DNA from: JBNRMR01 sp050309705
Lineage (GTDB): Bacteria > Bacillota > Clostridia > Christensenellales > UBA1750
Reading direction: 5' to 3'
Assembly: GCA_050309705.1 (NCBI GenBank)
Contig: JBNRMR010000154.1
Coordinates: 1 to 16,657 of the forward strand
Length of the DNA stretch: 16,657 nucleotides
The position numbers and the translations under genes are program-made. Below are positions 1 through 6,912 of the stretch, piece by piece. The stretch's first letter is position 1; each line of letters begins with the position of its first letter. Below the pieces are notes generated by a model that saw nothing but the letters and a program-made list of their open reading frames with translations, did not search any database and was not told the DNA's origin.

Positions 1-547
1 CTATCCCGGAGACTGGGAAGTTCCTGCAACGTTAAACGAAAGCTGGGGGTACAAAAAGGACGACCACAACTGGCGCTCCGCAGATGAGATCCTGCGATTG
101 TTGCTTAAAATCAACAGCCGCGGTGGAAACTACCTTCTTAACATAGGCCCCGACGGCCTGGGCAATATTCCCGAGGGCAGTGTGAAGGTGCTTGACGAGG
201 TGGGGGATTACATCAGGCGCAACGGCGAGGCAATCTATGACACGAAGTCCGTTCCCTTTTATCCCTACGACCTTGAGTGGTGCGTTATGACCCGCAAGGA
301 TCACCGCCTCTTCCTGAACATTCTAAAGCCTAACTCTCGCTTTGTGCTCACAAACTTTGCCAATACCGTCAAGAAAGTCACCCTTTTGGAAACGGGCGAG
401 GAGCTTTTCTATCAACATCAGCCTCCGGAATCGAAGAGGAGCTTCATCCGCATTCGTGTTCCTGTGGAATATCGCACGAAGCGGTACTATGCCATTGAAA
501 TTGAAACCGAGGAAGCGGAACCCATTTTCGAGCCCCTTTCCTTATAA
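1..547 (+). CDS. alpha-L-fucosidase, GH29 family, C-terminal part (5' end outside window)
   Basis: This is the last 181 codons of a gene read from base 2 to the TAA at 545-547. The segment ESWGY...W followed by a leucine-rich helix, NSRGGNYLLNIGPDGLGNIPE and NGEAIYDT matches the C-terminal end of the GH29 alpha-L-fucosidase barrel, where families typically show 'SWGY', 'NGNLLLNIGP' and 'NGEAIYGT'. Residues after about 85 of the visible part fit the usual C-terminal beta-sandwich. GH29 enzymes release alpha-linked L-fucose from host or plant glycans by a retaining mechanism. The nucleophile region lies upstream of the window, so intactness and any signal peptide cannot be judged. A strong terminator follows directly, so this is the last gene of its transcript. 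The family call is confident; substrate linkage is unknown. Confidence 0.9.
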   Translation, partial: YPGDWEVPATLNESWGYKKDDHNWRSADEILRLLLKINSRGGNYLLNIGPDGLGNIPEGSVKVLDEVGDYIRRNGEAIYDTKSVPFYPYDLEWCVMTRKDHRLFLNILKPNSRFVLTNFANTVKKVTLLETGEELFYQHQPPESKRSFIRIRVPVEYRTKRYYAIEIETEEAEPIFEPLSL

Positions 548-572
548 TTCCAATCCCTTCACGGATTTACAT

Positions 573-615
573 GAGCTGCAGCAATTTTAATTTGCTGCAG
601 CTCCATTTTTCTTTT
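573..615 (+). terminator. Rho-independent terminator after the fucosidase gene
   Basis: A perfect 12-bp inverted repeat, GAGCTGCAGCAA (573-584) with TTGCTGCAGCTC (592-603), encloses a 7-nt loop. It is followed on the plus strand by CATTTTTCTTTT. It starts 26 bp after the fucosidase stop. The minus-strand flank has no T-run, so it acts in one direction. Confidence 0.9.
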
Positions 616-870
616 GCCTAAGAATTATTGCTCTAAACGAGTCCGCCCCCGGCAGTTCAAAAATGAAACCGCGTATGACCCGCCTTGCAGTCCTGCGGGC
701 ATGGTCGTGGTGGAGCAAAGCGTTGCGGGGCAGAATAGGCCGGCACACCATCTTATACATCTATGTCGCCCAGCGCCTCCAAGCCATAGCATGTTTCCAG
801 CGTCTGGCGCAAATAATCCTCTTTCAGTATCTTTTGTGGTCTGCAAACTCAGGCGGCAAGAGACCTCCAC
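616..870. other. Gene-free interval with no recognised feature
   Basis: No convincing gene lies between the fucosidase terminator and the end of the convergent GAP-family gene. Overlapping short frames exist on both strands, but none has a ribosome site or a recognisable motif. A 27-codon minus-strand stretch around 770-855, containing LKEDYLRQTLE and YGLEALGDID, reads like natural protein but has no start codon. It may be a gene relic. No clear terminator for the minus-strand gene ending at 871 was found here. Confidence 0.4.
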
Positions 871-1638
871 CTAGATGCTCATGAGGGAGGAAACCGAGTG
901 GAGCACCAGCACAAGCCCGATGACTCCCGCAAGACTCGGCGCAAGCACGTTTTCTATTCTGGAAACGCCGTTCTTTATAATGATATAAATTCTGTCGAAC
1001 CTGCTTTGGGTTCTTACATATATAAAGTAAAGCATCATCAGCGGCAGAGTGTATATGAAATTATACATGACCAAAATGAGCGACAACTGCCAGAAGGGAA
1101 GCTGGTAGCTGAAAAGTATCGCCATGAACGCGAAGTATGGCAGCGCCGTCGTCAGCTCCGATATTGTGGCGCCCACGCCAAGGGCAATCAGCGCCATGGG
1201 AGAGACGGACTTAATCTTTCTTGCGGCTTCCTCCTCGTCGCTGGCCTGCACCGCAGCGGAGTCATTCGCCTTGGCGGAGTCATTCGCCTTGGCGGAGTCA
1301 TTCGCCCGAAGCTGGGCTTTCAGTGCCCTTATCCGTGAGCCTTGCCATAGCCAGGCAACAGCCATCAAAAGTCCTATGCCCAAGATTAACTCAAGGGTGA
1401 ACAAAACCCGGCCATGCCTCTGCAAAAGGCCCATAAAAAAGTCGCCTATGAAGGAAATCAAGCCATAATATGCCAGGAAGCCACCTATGAGGTTGGTGAT
1501 ACCGGTCGGTGCTATAAAGTACCAGATATGCCGCGGCTTTTTCACAAGGCCCTGGAGCACAAATTGCTGAGTGATGGCGATTGGGTTAATGCTGTCTGCA
1601 GCGCTGGTGATTATGGTTGAAATTATCAGTCCCCACAT
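871..1638 (-). CDS. GAP/LysE-superfamily integral membrane protein
   Basis: This 255-residue protein has about six hydrophobic segments (near residues 3-28, 40-66, 76-98, 148-175, 182-208 and 230-252). They form two three-helix halves separated by a hydrophilic loop at residues 100-145. The motif SINPIA near the N-terminus and the GVGATISELTTALPYFA segment opening the second half are typical of GAP-family (SfLAP-like) proteins of the LysE transporter superfamily, which are thought to export small solutes or lipids; no substrate can be assigned. The central loop holds three copies of a six-residue AKANDS-type unit from an 18-bp DNA repeat. ATG at 1638 is the only sensible start, but the nearest Shine-Dalgarno (AAGGAG) sits 13 nt away with a two-codon ORF between. 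The gene stands alone, transcribed towards the fucosidase. Confidence 0.8.
   Translation of the reverse strand: MWGLIISTIITSAADSINPIAITQQFVLQGLVKKPRHIWYFIAPTGITNLIGGFLAYYGLISFIGDFFMGLLQRHGRVLFTLELILGIGLLMAVAWLWQGSRIRALKAQLRANDSAKANDSAKANDSAAVQASDEEEAARKIKSVSPMALIALGVGATISELTTALPYFAFMAILFSYQLPFWQLSLILVMYNFIYTLPLMMLYFIYVRTQSRFDRIYIIIKNGVSRIENVLAPSLAGVIGLVLVLHSVSSLMSI
1256..1306 (-). repeat. 18-bp in-frame tandem repeat, about 2.8 copies
   Basis: The unit GCGGAGTCATTCGCCTTG starts at 1256 and 1274, with a third copy cut to 15 bp at 1292. The copies are identical, which implies recent slippage or strong homogenisation. In the minus-strand gene each unit adds six residues (AKANDS) to the hydrophilic loop (residues 112-127), so copy changes keep the frame. 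Confidence 0.9.
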
Positions 1639-1641
1639 TGC

Positions 1642-1658
1642 TTAATACATACTCCTTC
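1642..1658 (-). promoter_or_regulatory. Ribosome site with two-codon mini-ORF ahead of the GAP-family gene
   Basis: On the minus strand GAAGGAGT (1658-1651) is followed at once by ATG TAT TAA (1650-1642), then GCA, then the ATG of the GAP-family gene (1638). The Shine-Dalgarno is about 13 nt from the main start, longer than the usual 5-9. Ribosomes could terminate on the mini-ORF and reinitiate 3 nt later, or the spacing could simply weaken translation. The sequence is seen; the role is inferred. Confidence 0.4.
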
Positions 1659-1686
1659 TATAAATAGCAAAAATGCATAATAATAA

Positions 1687-1720
1687 AGCCCAAGAGTAAA
1701 AATCAAATTACTCCTGGGCT
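1687..1720 (-). terminator. Terminator after the perR-like gene (possibly bidirectional)
   Basis: A 13-bp stem with one mismatch, AGCCCAAGAGTAA (1687-1699) against TTACTCCTGGGCT (1708-1720), has an 8-nt loop. On the minus strand it is followed by TTTATTATTA, suited to ending the perR-like transcript, whose stop is 146 bp upstream. On the plus strand it is followed by TTTTG, a weaker tract. Confidence 0.75.
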
Positions 1721-1865
1721 TTTGTCCCACCGTGTACGCGGCCCTGCCGCGCGTTCTCTCTCGGACCTGGCTAACATTCTTATCAACCAAGAATATTACG
1801 GAACCCTAGAAAACCTTAGTGCTTTTGTTCTATTTTCTATTGATAAGATCGGGAAGCGTCTCTGG

Positions 1866-2273
1866 TTAACTGTCATTGCGCTCTGCCTGCAGGCACTGGT
1901 CGCACGATCCGTATACAATAGTTTCGTGGCTGCTGACACTAAAGCCGTACTTTTGCTCCACCCGCGCCGCAAGATCACTGCTGCAATACTCCACGTCCAT
2001 GTCTATCACCGCGGAGCAATCGCCGCACACAAAATGCAGGTGCGGCTGCACATTCGCGTCATAGCGCTCCTGCCCGCCTACCACACCAACGCAGATAACC
2101 TTGCCTTCATCTTTGAATTGGGCAATATTTCTGTAGACTGTGCCCAGGCTCAGATCTGGAAACTCAGGCTTCAGTCTATTGTAAACCCATTCAGCGGACG
2201 GATGGCTCTTTGTGGATGATATCGCACCCAATATTGCTTCCCTTTTTTTACTGTAACGTCTTGCTGTTTTCAT
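1866..2273 (-). CDS. perR: PerR-type Fur-family peroxide/metal-responsive repressor
   Basis: This 135-residue protein has the Fur-family plan: an N-terminal winged helix (HPSAEWVY, then LSLGTVYRNI near 42-50) and a C-terminal metal and dimerisation domain. By hand alignment to Bacillus subtilis PerR, the regulatory metal ligands are all present: H24, D72, H78, H80 and D91. The Asp at the last position is the PerR hallmark; Fur proteins usually have Glu there. The structural zinc cysteines are C83/C86 and C124/C127. PerR proteins repress oxidative-stress genes until peroxide oxidises a ligand histidine. The ATG at 2273 was chosen because GAGGG lies just upstream; a TTG at 2288 lacks a ribosome site. 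It is a single gene with its own promoter, Per-box-like operator and terminator. Subfamily is assigned from ligand residues only. Confidence 0.85.
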   Translation of the reverse strand: MKTARRYSKKREAILGAISSTKSHPSAEWVYNRLKPEFPDLSLGTVYRNIAQFKDEGKVICVGVVGGQERYDANVQPHLHFVCGDCSAVIDMDVEYCSSDLAARVEQKYGFSVSSHETIVYGSCDQCLQAERNDS

Positions 2274-2294
2274 AATCCCTCGTAACAAGCACTT

Positions 2295-2309
2295 TTATAA
2301 AATTTATGA
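2295..2309 (-). promoter_or_regulatory. Per-box-like operator upstream of the perR-like gene
   Basis: On the minus strand the 15-mer TCATAAATTTTATAA matches the Bacillus Per-box consensus TTATAATNATTATAA at 12 of 14 defined positions. It overlaps the proposed -10 box, so binding would block transcription. It sits 22 bp upstream of the ATG, which suggests negative autoregulation. Confidence 0.55.
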
Positions 2310-2334
2310 TATCACGTTTTCGCCCACAAGTAAA
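2306..2334 (-). promoter_or_regulatory. Promoter of the perR-like gene
   Basis: On the minus strand TTTACT (2334-2329), a 17-bp spacer and TATCAT (2311-2306) resemble a sigma-A promoter, with 4/6 and 5/6 matches to consensus. It lies 33 bp from the start codon and overlaps the Per-box-like site. Confidence 0.5.
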
Positions 2335-2450
2335 TACCTCTAACTTTAAAAGGGTATAGCTGCGGGGCTGCGCCACACACTCCTAACGGAGGCTTATCAA
2401 CCTGGTCATATCTGTGAAATTGTAAATTGATGAGCTTTTACCAGCGCCTG

Positions 2451-2484
2451 AGGGCAGGGCCCTTAAAGAAAGGAGCTCTGCCCT
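2451..2484. terminator. Hairpin at the end of the ABC exporter operon
   Basis: AGGGCAGGGCCC (2451-2462) pairs with GAGCTCTGCCCT (2473-2484) over 12 positions with one G-U pair and one mismatch. It lies 10 bp past the exporter stop codon. In the minus direction no U-tract follows, while in the plus direction GAATATTTTTC follows. It may be an imperfect terminator or an RNA-stabilising 3' hairpin; direction is uncertain. Confidence 0.45.
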
Positions 2485-2494
2485 GAATATTTTT

Positions 2495-4417
2495 CTATAT
2501 CGCCATGCCTGTGCGGTATTGGCTGTTGTAAAGATAGGCATAAAAGCCATCTTCTTTGTCCAGAAGCTCGTCGTGGGTGCCGCTTTCAACGACTTCGCCG
2601 CCATCGATTACCAAAATCTTGTCCGCATTCCTGATGGTGGAAAGCCTGTGGGCGATTATGAAGCTGGTTCTGCCCTTCATCAATTCCAGCATGGCCTCCT
2701 GAATCATCAGCTCGGTGCGGGTGTCGATTGACGATGTCGCTTCGTCCAGTATCAGCATCCGTGGGTCTGCCAGTACAGCCCTTGCTATGGCCAGAAGCTG
2801 CCGCTGTCCCTGGGAAAGGCTGCTGCCGTTTTCAGTGATGATGGTGTCATAGCCCTCCGGCAGATGCATTATGAATGAATGAGCATTGGCCATCTTGGCC
2901 GCGGCGATGACCTCCTCATCGGTGGCATCGGGCCTGCCGTAGCGGATATTGTCCTTCACGCTGTATGAGAAAAGGTAGGTGTCCTGAAGGACCATGCCAA
3001 CATTTTTGCGCAGACTCTCCCGGGTAAAGCTTTCAACAGGCTTCCCATCCACCAGAATCTCGCCCCTTTGCTTGTCGTAAAAGCGCATCAGCAGACTGAT
3101 GATGGTGGTCTTGCCCGCCCCCGTCGGGCCGACGATGGCAATTTGCTGGCCAGGCTCAGCCTCAATGAAGGCGTTTTTAAGCACATCTGTCTGGCCGTTG
3201 TAGGAAAAGTCCACCCCTTTGAACTCGATTCCGCCATCGATCTCACCGATATCCCAGGCGCCGGGAGCGTCCTGTTCCTCCGGTTCGTCCATTATGGCGA
3301 AGACCCGCTCCGATGCAGCCAGTGCGGACTGAAAAGTGTTAAACAGCGTGGCGATCTGGTTCAGCGGCTGGCCAATCTTTCGCATATACTGCAAGAAAGA
3401 GAACACCGTTCCAAGGCTTATTCTGCCCCCTACCACAAGATAACCGCCCGCTACTGCCGCCATCAGATAGGAAATATTGTTCATCATGTTCATCACTGGC
3501 CCCATTATGCCGGATATGCCCTGGGCCTTGGTGCCGCTCACCCTCAGGCTTTCGTTGAACTCCTCGAATTCATGGACCAGCTCCTCCTCGCGGGAGAAAA
3601 GCTTCACTTCCTTCTGGCCGGAGATCATCTCCTCTATGAAGCCGTTCACATTGCCCAGTGCTTTCTGCTGGGCTCTAAAATATCGGCGGGTCACCTTGCT
3701 CAAAGAGCGGGTGATCACAAATATCAGCGGTATTGTCACCGCCGCCAGCAATGTCATCACCGGGCTTAATATCAGCATAGCGATGAATATGCCAACCATC
3801 GTCACAATGCCTGAAATGAGCTGAGAAACGCTTTGAGATATTGTCATGCCGATGGTGTCCACATCGTTGGAAAGGCGGCTCATGACATCGCCGCTGGAGT
3901 TTGTGTCATAGAATTTCAGCGGCAGGCGGCTGATGTGGTCATAGAGTTTCTCTCGCATTTTCGATGTCACATCCTGAGAGAGCCAGACCATGATCTTGGT
4001 CTGTGCGAATTGGAGCGCCACGCCCAGGAGATAAACGCCAAGGAGTATAGCGCACATTTTTATCAACCCGGGGATGTCAGCCACGACAATATAGTTGTCA
4101 ATAATATGGCCGATCATCACTGGGGTTATCACGTTCACGCCTGCAAAAGCTACACAGATCAAAAACAGCAGCAGGAACATTCCCTTTTTGTCGGTCAGCA
4201 TCCCCACAAGCCTTTTAGTGGTGCCCTTCATGTCCTTCGGCTTTTGGAAGAGTATGGTTCCCCCGCCGCCGGGGCCTCCCTGCCTGCCCTGGCCGGCGTC
4301 GGCTGCATATTCGCGCCTTATGCGCTTTTTGCTCTGATGGGACTTCCCTTCGCTTGCCTTCGAGGACTCCTGCTTTTCGGCCCTCGTAAGGTACTTATTT
4401 TTTCTCTCATCCGACAT
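2495..4417 (-). CDS. Heterodimeric ABC exporter, half-transporter with the catalytic ATP site (TM288-like)
   Basis: This 640-residue type IV (ABCB-like) half transporter has a charged, Gly-rich N-terminal tail (1-75), six membrane helices (about 80-365) and one ATPase domain. Motifs are Walker A GPTGAGKT (430-437), Q-loop VLQDT, signature LSQGQ (534-538), Walker B MLILDE with catalytic E559, and switch H590. The canonical Walker B Glu and His but altered signature match the TM288/LmrD partner of heterodimeric multidrug exporters. The ATG at 4417 was chosen because AGGAGG lies 9 nt upstream; an in-frame TTG at 4438 falls inside that ribosome site. The start overlaps the partner gene's stop by 11 bp, implying translational coupling and paired assembly. 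Likely substrates are drugs, peptides or lipids, but none can be specified. Confidence 0.92.
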   Translation of the reverse strand: MSDERKNKYLTRAEKQESSKASEGKSHQSKKRIRREYAADAGQGRQGGPGGGGTILFQKPKDMKGTTKRLVGMLTDKKGMFLLLFLICVAFAGVNVITPVMIGHIIDNYIVVADIPGLIKMCAILLGVYLLGVALQFAQTKIMVWLSQDVTSKMREKLYDHISRLPLKFYDTNSSGDVMSRLSNDVDTIGMTISQSVSQLISGIVTMVGIFIAMLILSPVMTLLAAVTIPLIFVITRSLSKVTRRYFRAQQKALGNVNGFIEEMISGQKEVKLFSREEELVHEFEEFNESLRVSGTKAQGISGIMGPVMNMMNNISYLMAAVAGGYLVVGGRISLGTVFSFLQYMRKIGQPLNQIATLFNTFQSALAASERVFAIMDEPEEQDAPGAWDIGEIDGGIEFKGVDFSYNGQTDVLKNAFIEAEPGQQIAIVGPTGAGKTTIISLLMRFYDKQRGEILVDGKPVESFTRESLRKNVGMVLQDTYLFSYSVKDNIRYGRPDATDEEVIAAAKMANAHSFIMHLPEGYDTIITENGSSLSQGQRQLLAIARAVLADPRMLILDEATSSIDTRTELMIQEAMLELMKGRTSFIIAHRLSTIRNADKILVIDGGEVVESGTHDELLDKEDGFYAYLYNSQYRTGMAI

Positions 4418-6140
4418 CGTCAAGCACCTCCTCTCCAAGCTGCGAAACAGCTATGCTTCTGTATATATCGCTGCTTTTCAGCAGCTCCTCGTGGGTGCCC
4501 TGGGCGGATATTCTACCGTCATCCAGGACGATTATATTATCCGCATCGCTGATGGCGGAAACCCTCTGGGCGATAATGAAAACGATTCTATCATCCCGGC
4601 GCTTTTTAAGGGCGGCGTGAAGCCGTGACTCTGTCGCCATATCAACCGCGCTGGTGGAGTCGTCCAATATCAGTATCTCGGGATCCTTGACGAATGTCCT
4701 GGCGATTGAAAGCCGCTGCTTCTGACCGCCGGAGAAGTTCCTGCCCCTTTGCTCCACAGGGGAGTCATAGCCTTCCTTTGAGTTAAACAGGAAGTCTGCC
4801 GCCTGGGCGTCCTCCACGGCGTCGTCCATCTGCTGCTTGGTTGCGTCCTCCTTGCCCCAGCGCAGATTATCCTCCACGGTGCCGGAAAACAGCACGCTTT
4901 CTTGAAGCACCACGCCGATCTTGCTCCTAAGCTCGTCGATTGAAAGCTCGCGCACATCCTTCCCGCCGATTTTCACTCTGCCCTCAGTGGCGTCATAGAG
5001 CCTGGGTATCAGCGAAACGAAGCTGCTCTTTCCGGAGCCGGTGCCGCCTATTATGCCAATGGTCTGCCCCTTGGTGGCCGAAAAGTTGATGTTTTTAAGC
5101 ACATACTCCGGGCTGCTGGGGTTATAGCCGAATGAAACGTTTTCAAACTCCACTTCAAAGCCCTGGGCAACCTTGGGGGATTCCGGGGACTTTATTGACG
5201 TTTCCGTGTCAAGAATCTCGTTTATACGCTCTGCGCTGGCCTTTGCACGGGAGAAGTTCACCGCTATCATCGCCAGCATCATCAGTGAGCCAAGCACCTG
5301 CATCAGGTAGTTCATGAAGGACATGATTGCGCCGGTTGTCAGCTCGCCCGATATGGTCAAAACGCCGCCGAACCAGAAAAGGGCCACAAGGCTCAGGTTC
5401 ATTATCACTGTGATTATGGGCATCATTATCATCACCGTGCCCATGGCCTCCATTCCCTGATTTTTCAGCTCCAGGTTGGCATGGCCGAAGCGCTCCCGCT
5501 CCCTTTCTTGGCCGCTGAAAGCTTTGATGACCCTCACCCCAAGAAGACCTTCACGCATAACGGAGTTAATTCCGTCAATTTTCTTTTGCATTTTGTCAAA
5601 GAGTGGGAATGCTTTTTTCATAACGAAAATGGCTGTCAACAGCAACACCGGCGCCGCTGCCACGAATATTAGTGAAAGCTTTGGGCTGATTGTGTAGGCC
5701 ATTATGAGGCCCCCGATGCAGAACATCGGCGCCCTGACCACCATTCTTAAGGCCATCATGACCATCTGCTGTATCTGAGTGACGTCGTTTGTCATGCGGG
5801 TAATTATTGTCGAAGGCTTATGTCTATCGATCTCCGCGAAGGCGAATGTCTGTACTTTTTGAAACATCGCCTTCCTAAGGTTTGTGCCCATGCCCATCCC
5901 CGCCCTTGACGAGAGATATGTGCATGCAATGCCGCCGATGACGCCTATGAATGTGAAGAGCAGCATTTTGCCACCGACCGCAAGAATGTAGCTTATATCG
6001 CCATTGGTTATTCCCACGTCAATTATTTTTGCCATTAAGCTGGGCTGTTGAAGATCCATCCAGACCTCCAGTATCATAAAAAGCGGCGCCAGAACTGTTA
6101 CAAGCCAGTAACCCTTCAGATATTTCAAAAGTTTTCTCAT
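4407..6140 (-). CDS. Heterodimeric ABC exporter, half-transporter with the degenerate ATP site (TM287-like)
   Basis: This 577-residue half transporter has six membrane helices (about 10-300) and an ATPase domain. Walker A is GGTGSGKS (365-372), the Q-loop is VLQES, the signature is a canonical-type FSGGQ (469-473), Walker B is ILILDD with Asp at 494 where catalysis needs Glu, and the switch position is Q525 instead of His. Both substitutions are the known mark of the non-hydrolysing half in TM287/288, BmrCD and LmrCD-type exporters. The working ATP site would pair this protein's FSGGQ with the partner's Walker motifs. The ATG at 6140 lies one base after the marR stop with no strong ribosome site, so translation is probably coupled. 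Co-transcription with a MarR regulator suggests a drug or toxic-metabolite export role under repressor control. Confidence 0.92.
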   Translation of the reverse strand: MRKLLKYLKGYWLVTVLAPLFMILEVWMDLQQPSLMAKIIDVGITNGDISYILAVGGKMLLFTFIGVIGGIACTYLSSRAGMGMGTNLRKAMFQKVQTFAFAEIDRHKPSTIITRMTNDVTQIQQMVMMALRMVVRAPMFCIGGLIMAYTISPKLSLIFVAAAPVLLLTAIFVMKKAFPLFDKMQKKIDGINSVMREGLLGVRVIKAFSGQERERERFGHANLELKNQGMEAMGTVMIMMPIITVIMNLSLVALFWFGGVLTISGELTTGAIMSFMNYLMQVLGSLMMLAMIAVNFSRAKASAERINEILDTETSIKSPESPKVAQGFEVEFENVSFGYNPSSPEYVLKNINFSATKGQTIGIIGGTGSGKSSFVSLIPRLYDATEGRVKIGGKDVRELSIDELRSKIGVVLQESVLFSGTVEDNLRWGKEDATKQQMDDAVEDAQAADFLFNSKEGYDSPVEQRGRNFSGGQKQRLSIARTFVKDPEILILDDSTSAVDMATESRLHAALKKRRDDRIVFIIAQRVSAISDADNIIVLDDGRISAQGTHEELLKSSDIYRSIAVSQLGEEVLDDVG

Positions 6141-6141
6141 G

Positions 6142-6606
6142 CTATGTTTCCGCGTGCCTGTCCTTTCCTTCGATTTCTTCCTGTTTTTTAAGTGTGGATA
6201 TGATCAGCTCCAAAGCCTCCTCAAAGCAGGCTTTTTGCTCCGGTTCAAACTCGGCAAAGCACCATTTTTCCATCTCTTCCTGGATGTCCTGAAGCTTCGC
6301 ATACTTCTCCCTGCCCAGGTCGGTCAGGCTGACCATTACGGCCCTTTTATCGGTCTTTGTGGGCTTTCTCACGATTAGGCCGCCGGCCTCCATCGTGTTC
6401 AGTGCGCTGGTCACCGAGGCGGGGTTCATGTGGTGCTGGTGGGCGATCTCCCTTTGTATGCAACTTCCCCTCTCAAAGAGAAACTCCAAAATGGGCGGCA
6501 TCCCCCGGGAAAGGCCTGCCGCTTCCATCAGCTTGACGGAGCTTTTAAACACCAGATGATTCGCGTAGGCCATCTTCATCATGACCGACTTTTTCCTCTT
6601 TTTCAA
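6142..6606 (-). CDS. MarR-family transcriptional regulator of the exporter operon
   Basis: This 154-residue protein has a winged-helix core: a helix ending in PPILEFLFERG, then IAHQHHMNPASVTSALNTMEAGGLI as the DNA-recognition region, and a wing carrying KPTKTDKRAVMVSLT. The D-KR-VxLT pattern is typical of MarR proteins. The C-terminal helices are Glu-rich and probably mediate dimerisation. The start is a TTG at 6606 preceded by AAGGGG with a 5-nt gap; ATG codons at 6582 and 6579 are alternatives with poorer spacing. It is the first gene of the operon, one base from the ABC genes, and has a perfect-consensus promoter. MarR members are usually ligand-released autorepressors, so it probably represses itself and the exporter. 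The ligand is unknown. Confidence 0.88.
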   Translation of the reverse strand: MKKRKKSVMMKMAYANHLVFKSSVKLMEAAGLSRGMPPILEFLFERGSCIQREIAHQHHMNPASVTSALNTMEAGGLIVRKPTKTDKRAVMVSLTDLGREKYAKLQDIQEEMEKWCFAEFEPEQKACFEEALELIISTLKKQEEIEGKDRHAET

Positions 6607-6622
6607 AATAACCCCTTCCGTC

Positions 6623-6650
6623 CAAATTATTGTTAGAGTTCAAATTATTG
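6623..6650. repeat. Direct repeat CAAATTATTG in the marR leader (candidate operator)
   Basis: CAAATTATTG occurs at 6623-6632 and 6641-6650, an 18-bp step that places both copies on nearly the same DNA face. They lie between the marR transcription start (about 6665) and its TTG codon. AT-rich repeats here are natural candidates for MarR binding, but they are direct, not palindromic, so the assignment is tentative. Confidence 0.4.
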
Positions 6651-6671
6651 CAATTCAAACATTACTGATGT

Positions 6672-6700
6672 ATTATATTGCCTTCGCAAAAATTTGTCAA
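6672..6700 (-). promoter_or_regulatory. Consensus promoter of the marR-ABC operon
   Basis: On the minus strand TTGACA (6700-6695), a 17-bp spacer and TATAAT (6677-6672) form an exact sigma-A consensus. The expected start is near 6665, giving a leader of about 60 nt. Such a strong promoter fits an operon normally held off by its MarR repressor. Confidence 0.85.
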
Positions 6701-6706
6701 TATAAT
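6678..6706 (+). promoter_or_regulatory. Possible back-to-back plus-strand promoter overlapping the marR promoter
   Basis: TTGCCT (6678-6683), a 17-bp spacer and TATAAT (6701-6706) lie on the plus strand within the same DNA as the minus-strand marR promoter. ATTATATTG (6672-6680) and CAATATAAT (6698-6706) form a perfect 9-bp inverted repeat, so each arm supplies one -10 box. It could give a second, longer leader to the ATP synthase operon. The -35 matches consensus at only 4 of 6. Confidence 0.4.
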
Positions 6707-6708
6707 GT

Positions 6709-6726
6709 TTAGCTGAATTAGCTGAA
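6709..6726. repeat. Adjacent 9-bp direct repeat
   Basis: TTAGCTGAA occurs twice head to tail (6709-6717, 6718-6726) just beyond the divergent promoter pair. No function is assigned; it may be a regulator half-site pair or chance. Confidence 0.4.
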
Positions 6727-6854
6727 AATTTCTTATGAAGTGTCTGGCTTTGCATAGCACATCACTCCTCATTCTGCTCACAATCGAATTTATTCAACAG
6801 GGTATAAAGAACGCATAAAATTGCGAAATTCTTTTGTACAGGAATCTATCCCTT

Positions 6855-6884
6855 TTGACAATAGGCTCAATATAGGAGTATAAT
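6855..6884 (+). promoter_or_regulatory. Promoter of the ATP synthase operon
   Basis: TTGACA (6855-6860), an 18-bp spacer and TATAAT (6879-6884) match both consensus boxes. Transcription would begin near 6891, about 22 nt before the ATG of the first gene, and cover the closely packed operon to 13349. Confidence 0.85.
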
Positions 6885-6912
6885 AGAATTCGTGCTAAGA
6901 AAGGGGGCACTG

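Noticed and set aside
625..884. Overlapping 70-86 codon ORFs on both strands after the fucosidase
   Set aside because: They lack ribosome sites, have odd Cys/Pro/His-rich composition, overlap one another and match no motif.
1722..2219. 165-codon plus-strand ORF opposite the perR-like gene
   Set aside because: It is the antisense shadow of a gene with complete conserved metal ligands and has no motif of its own.
4418..4438. Upstream TTG start for the second ABC gene
   Set aside because: The TTG falls in the AGGAGG ribosome site that serves the ATG at 4417.
6707..6854. Small RNA or riboswitch in the marR-atpI gap
   Set aside because: Only short repeats and promoter elements are visible; no stable conserved structure or terminator was found.
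6892..6912. GTG start for the AtpI-like protein
   Set aside because: It coincides with the expected transcription start and would be leaderless, whereas ATG 6913 has AAAGGGGG at correct spacing.
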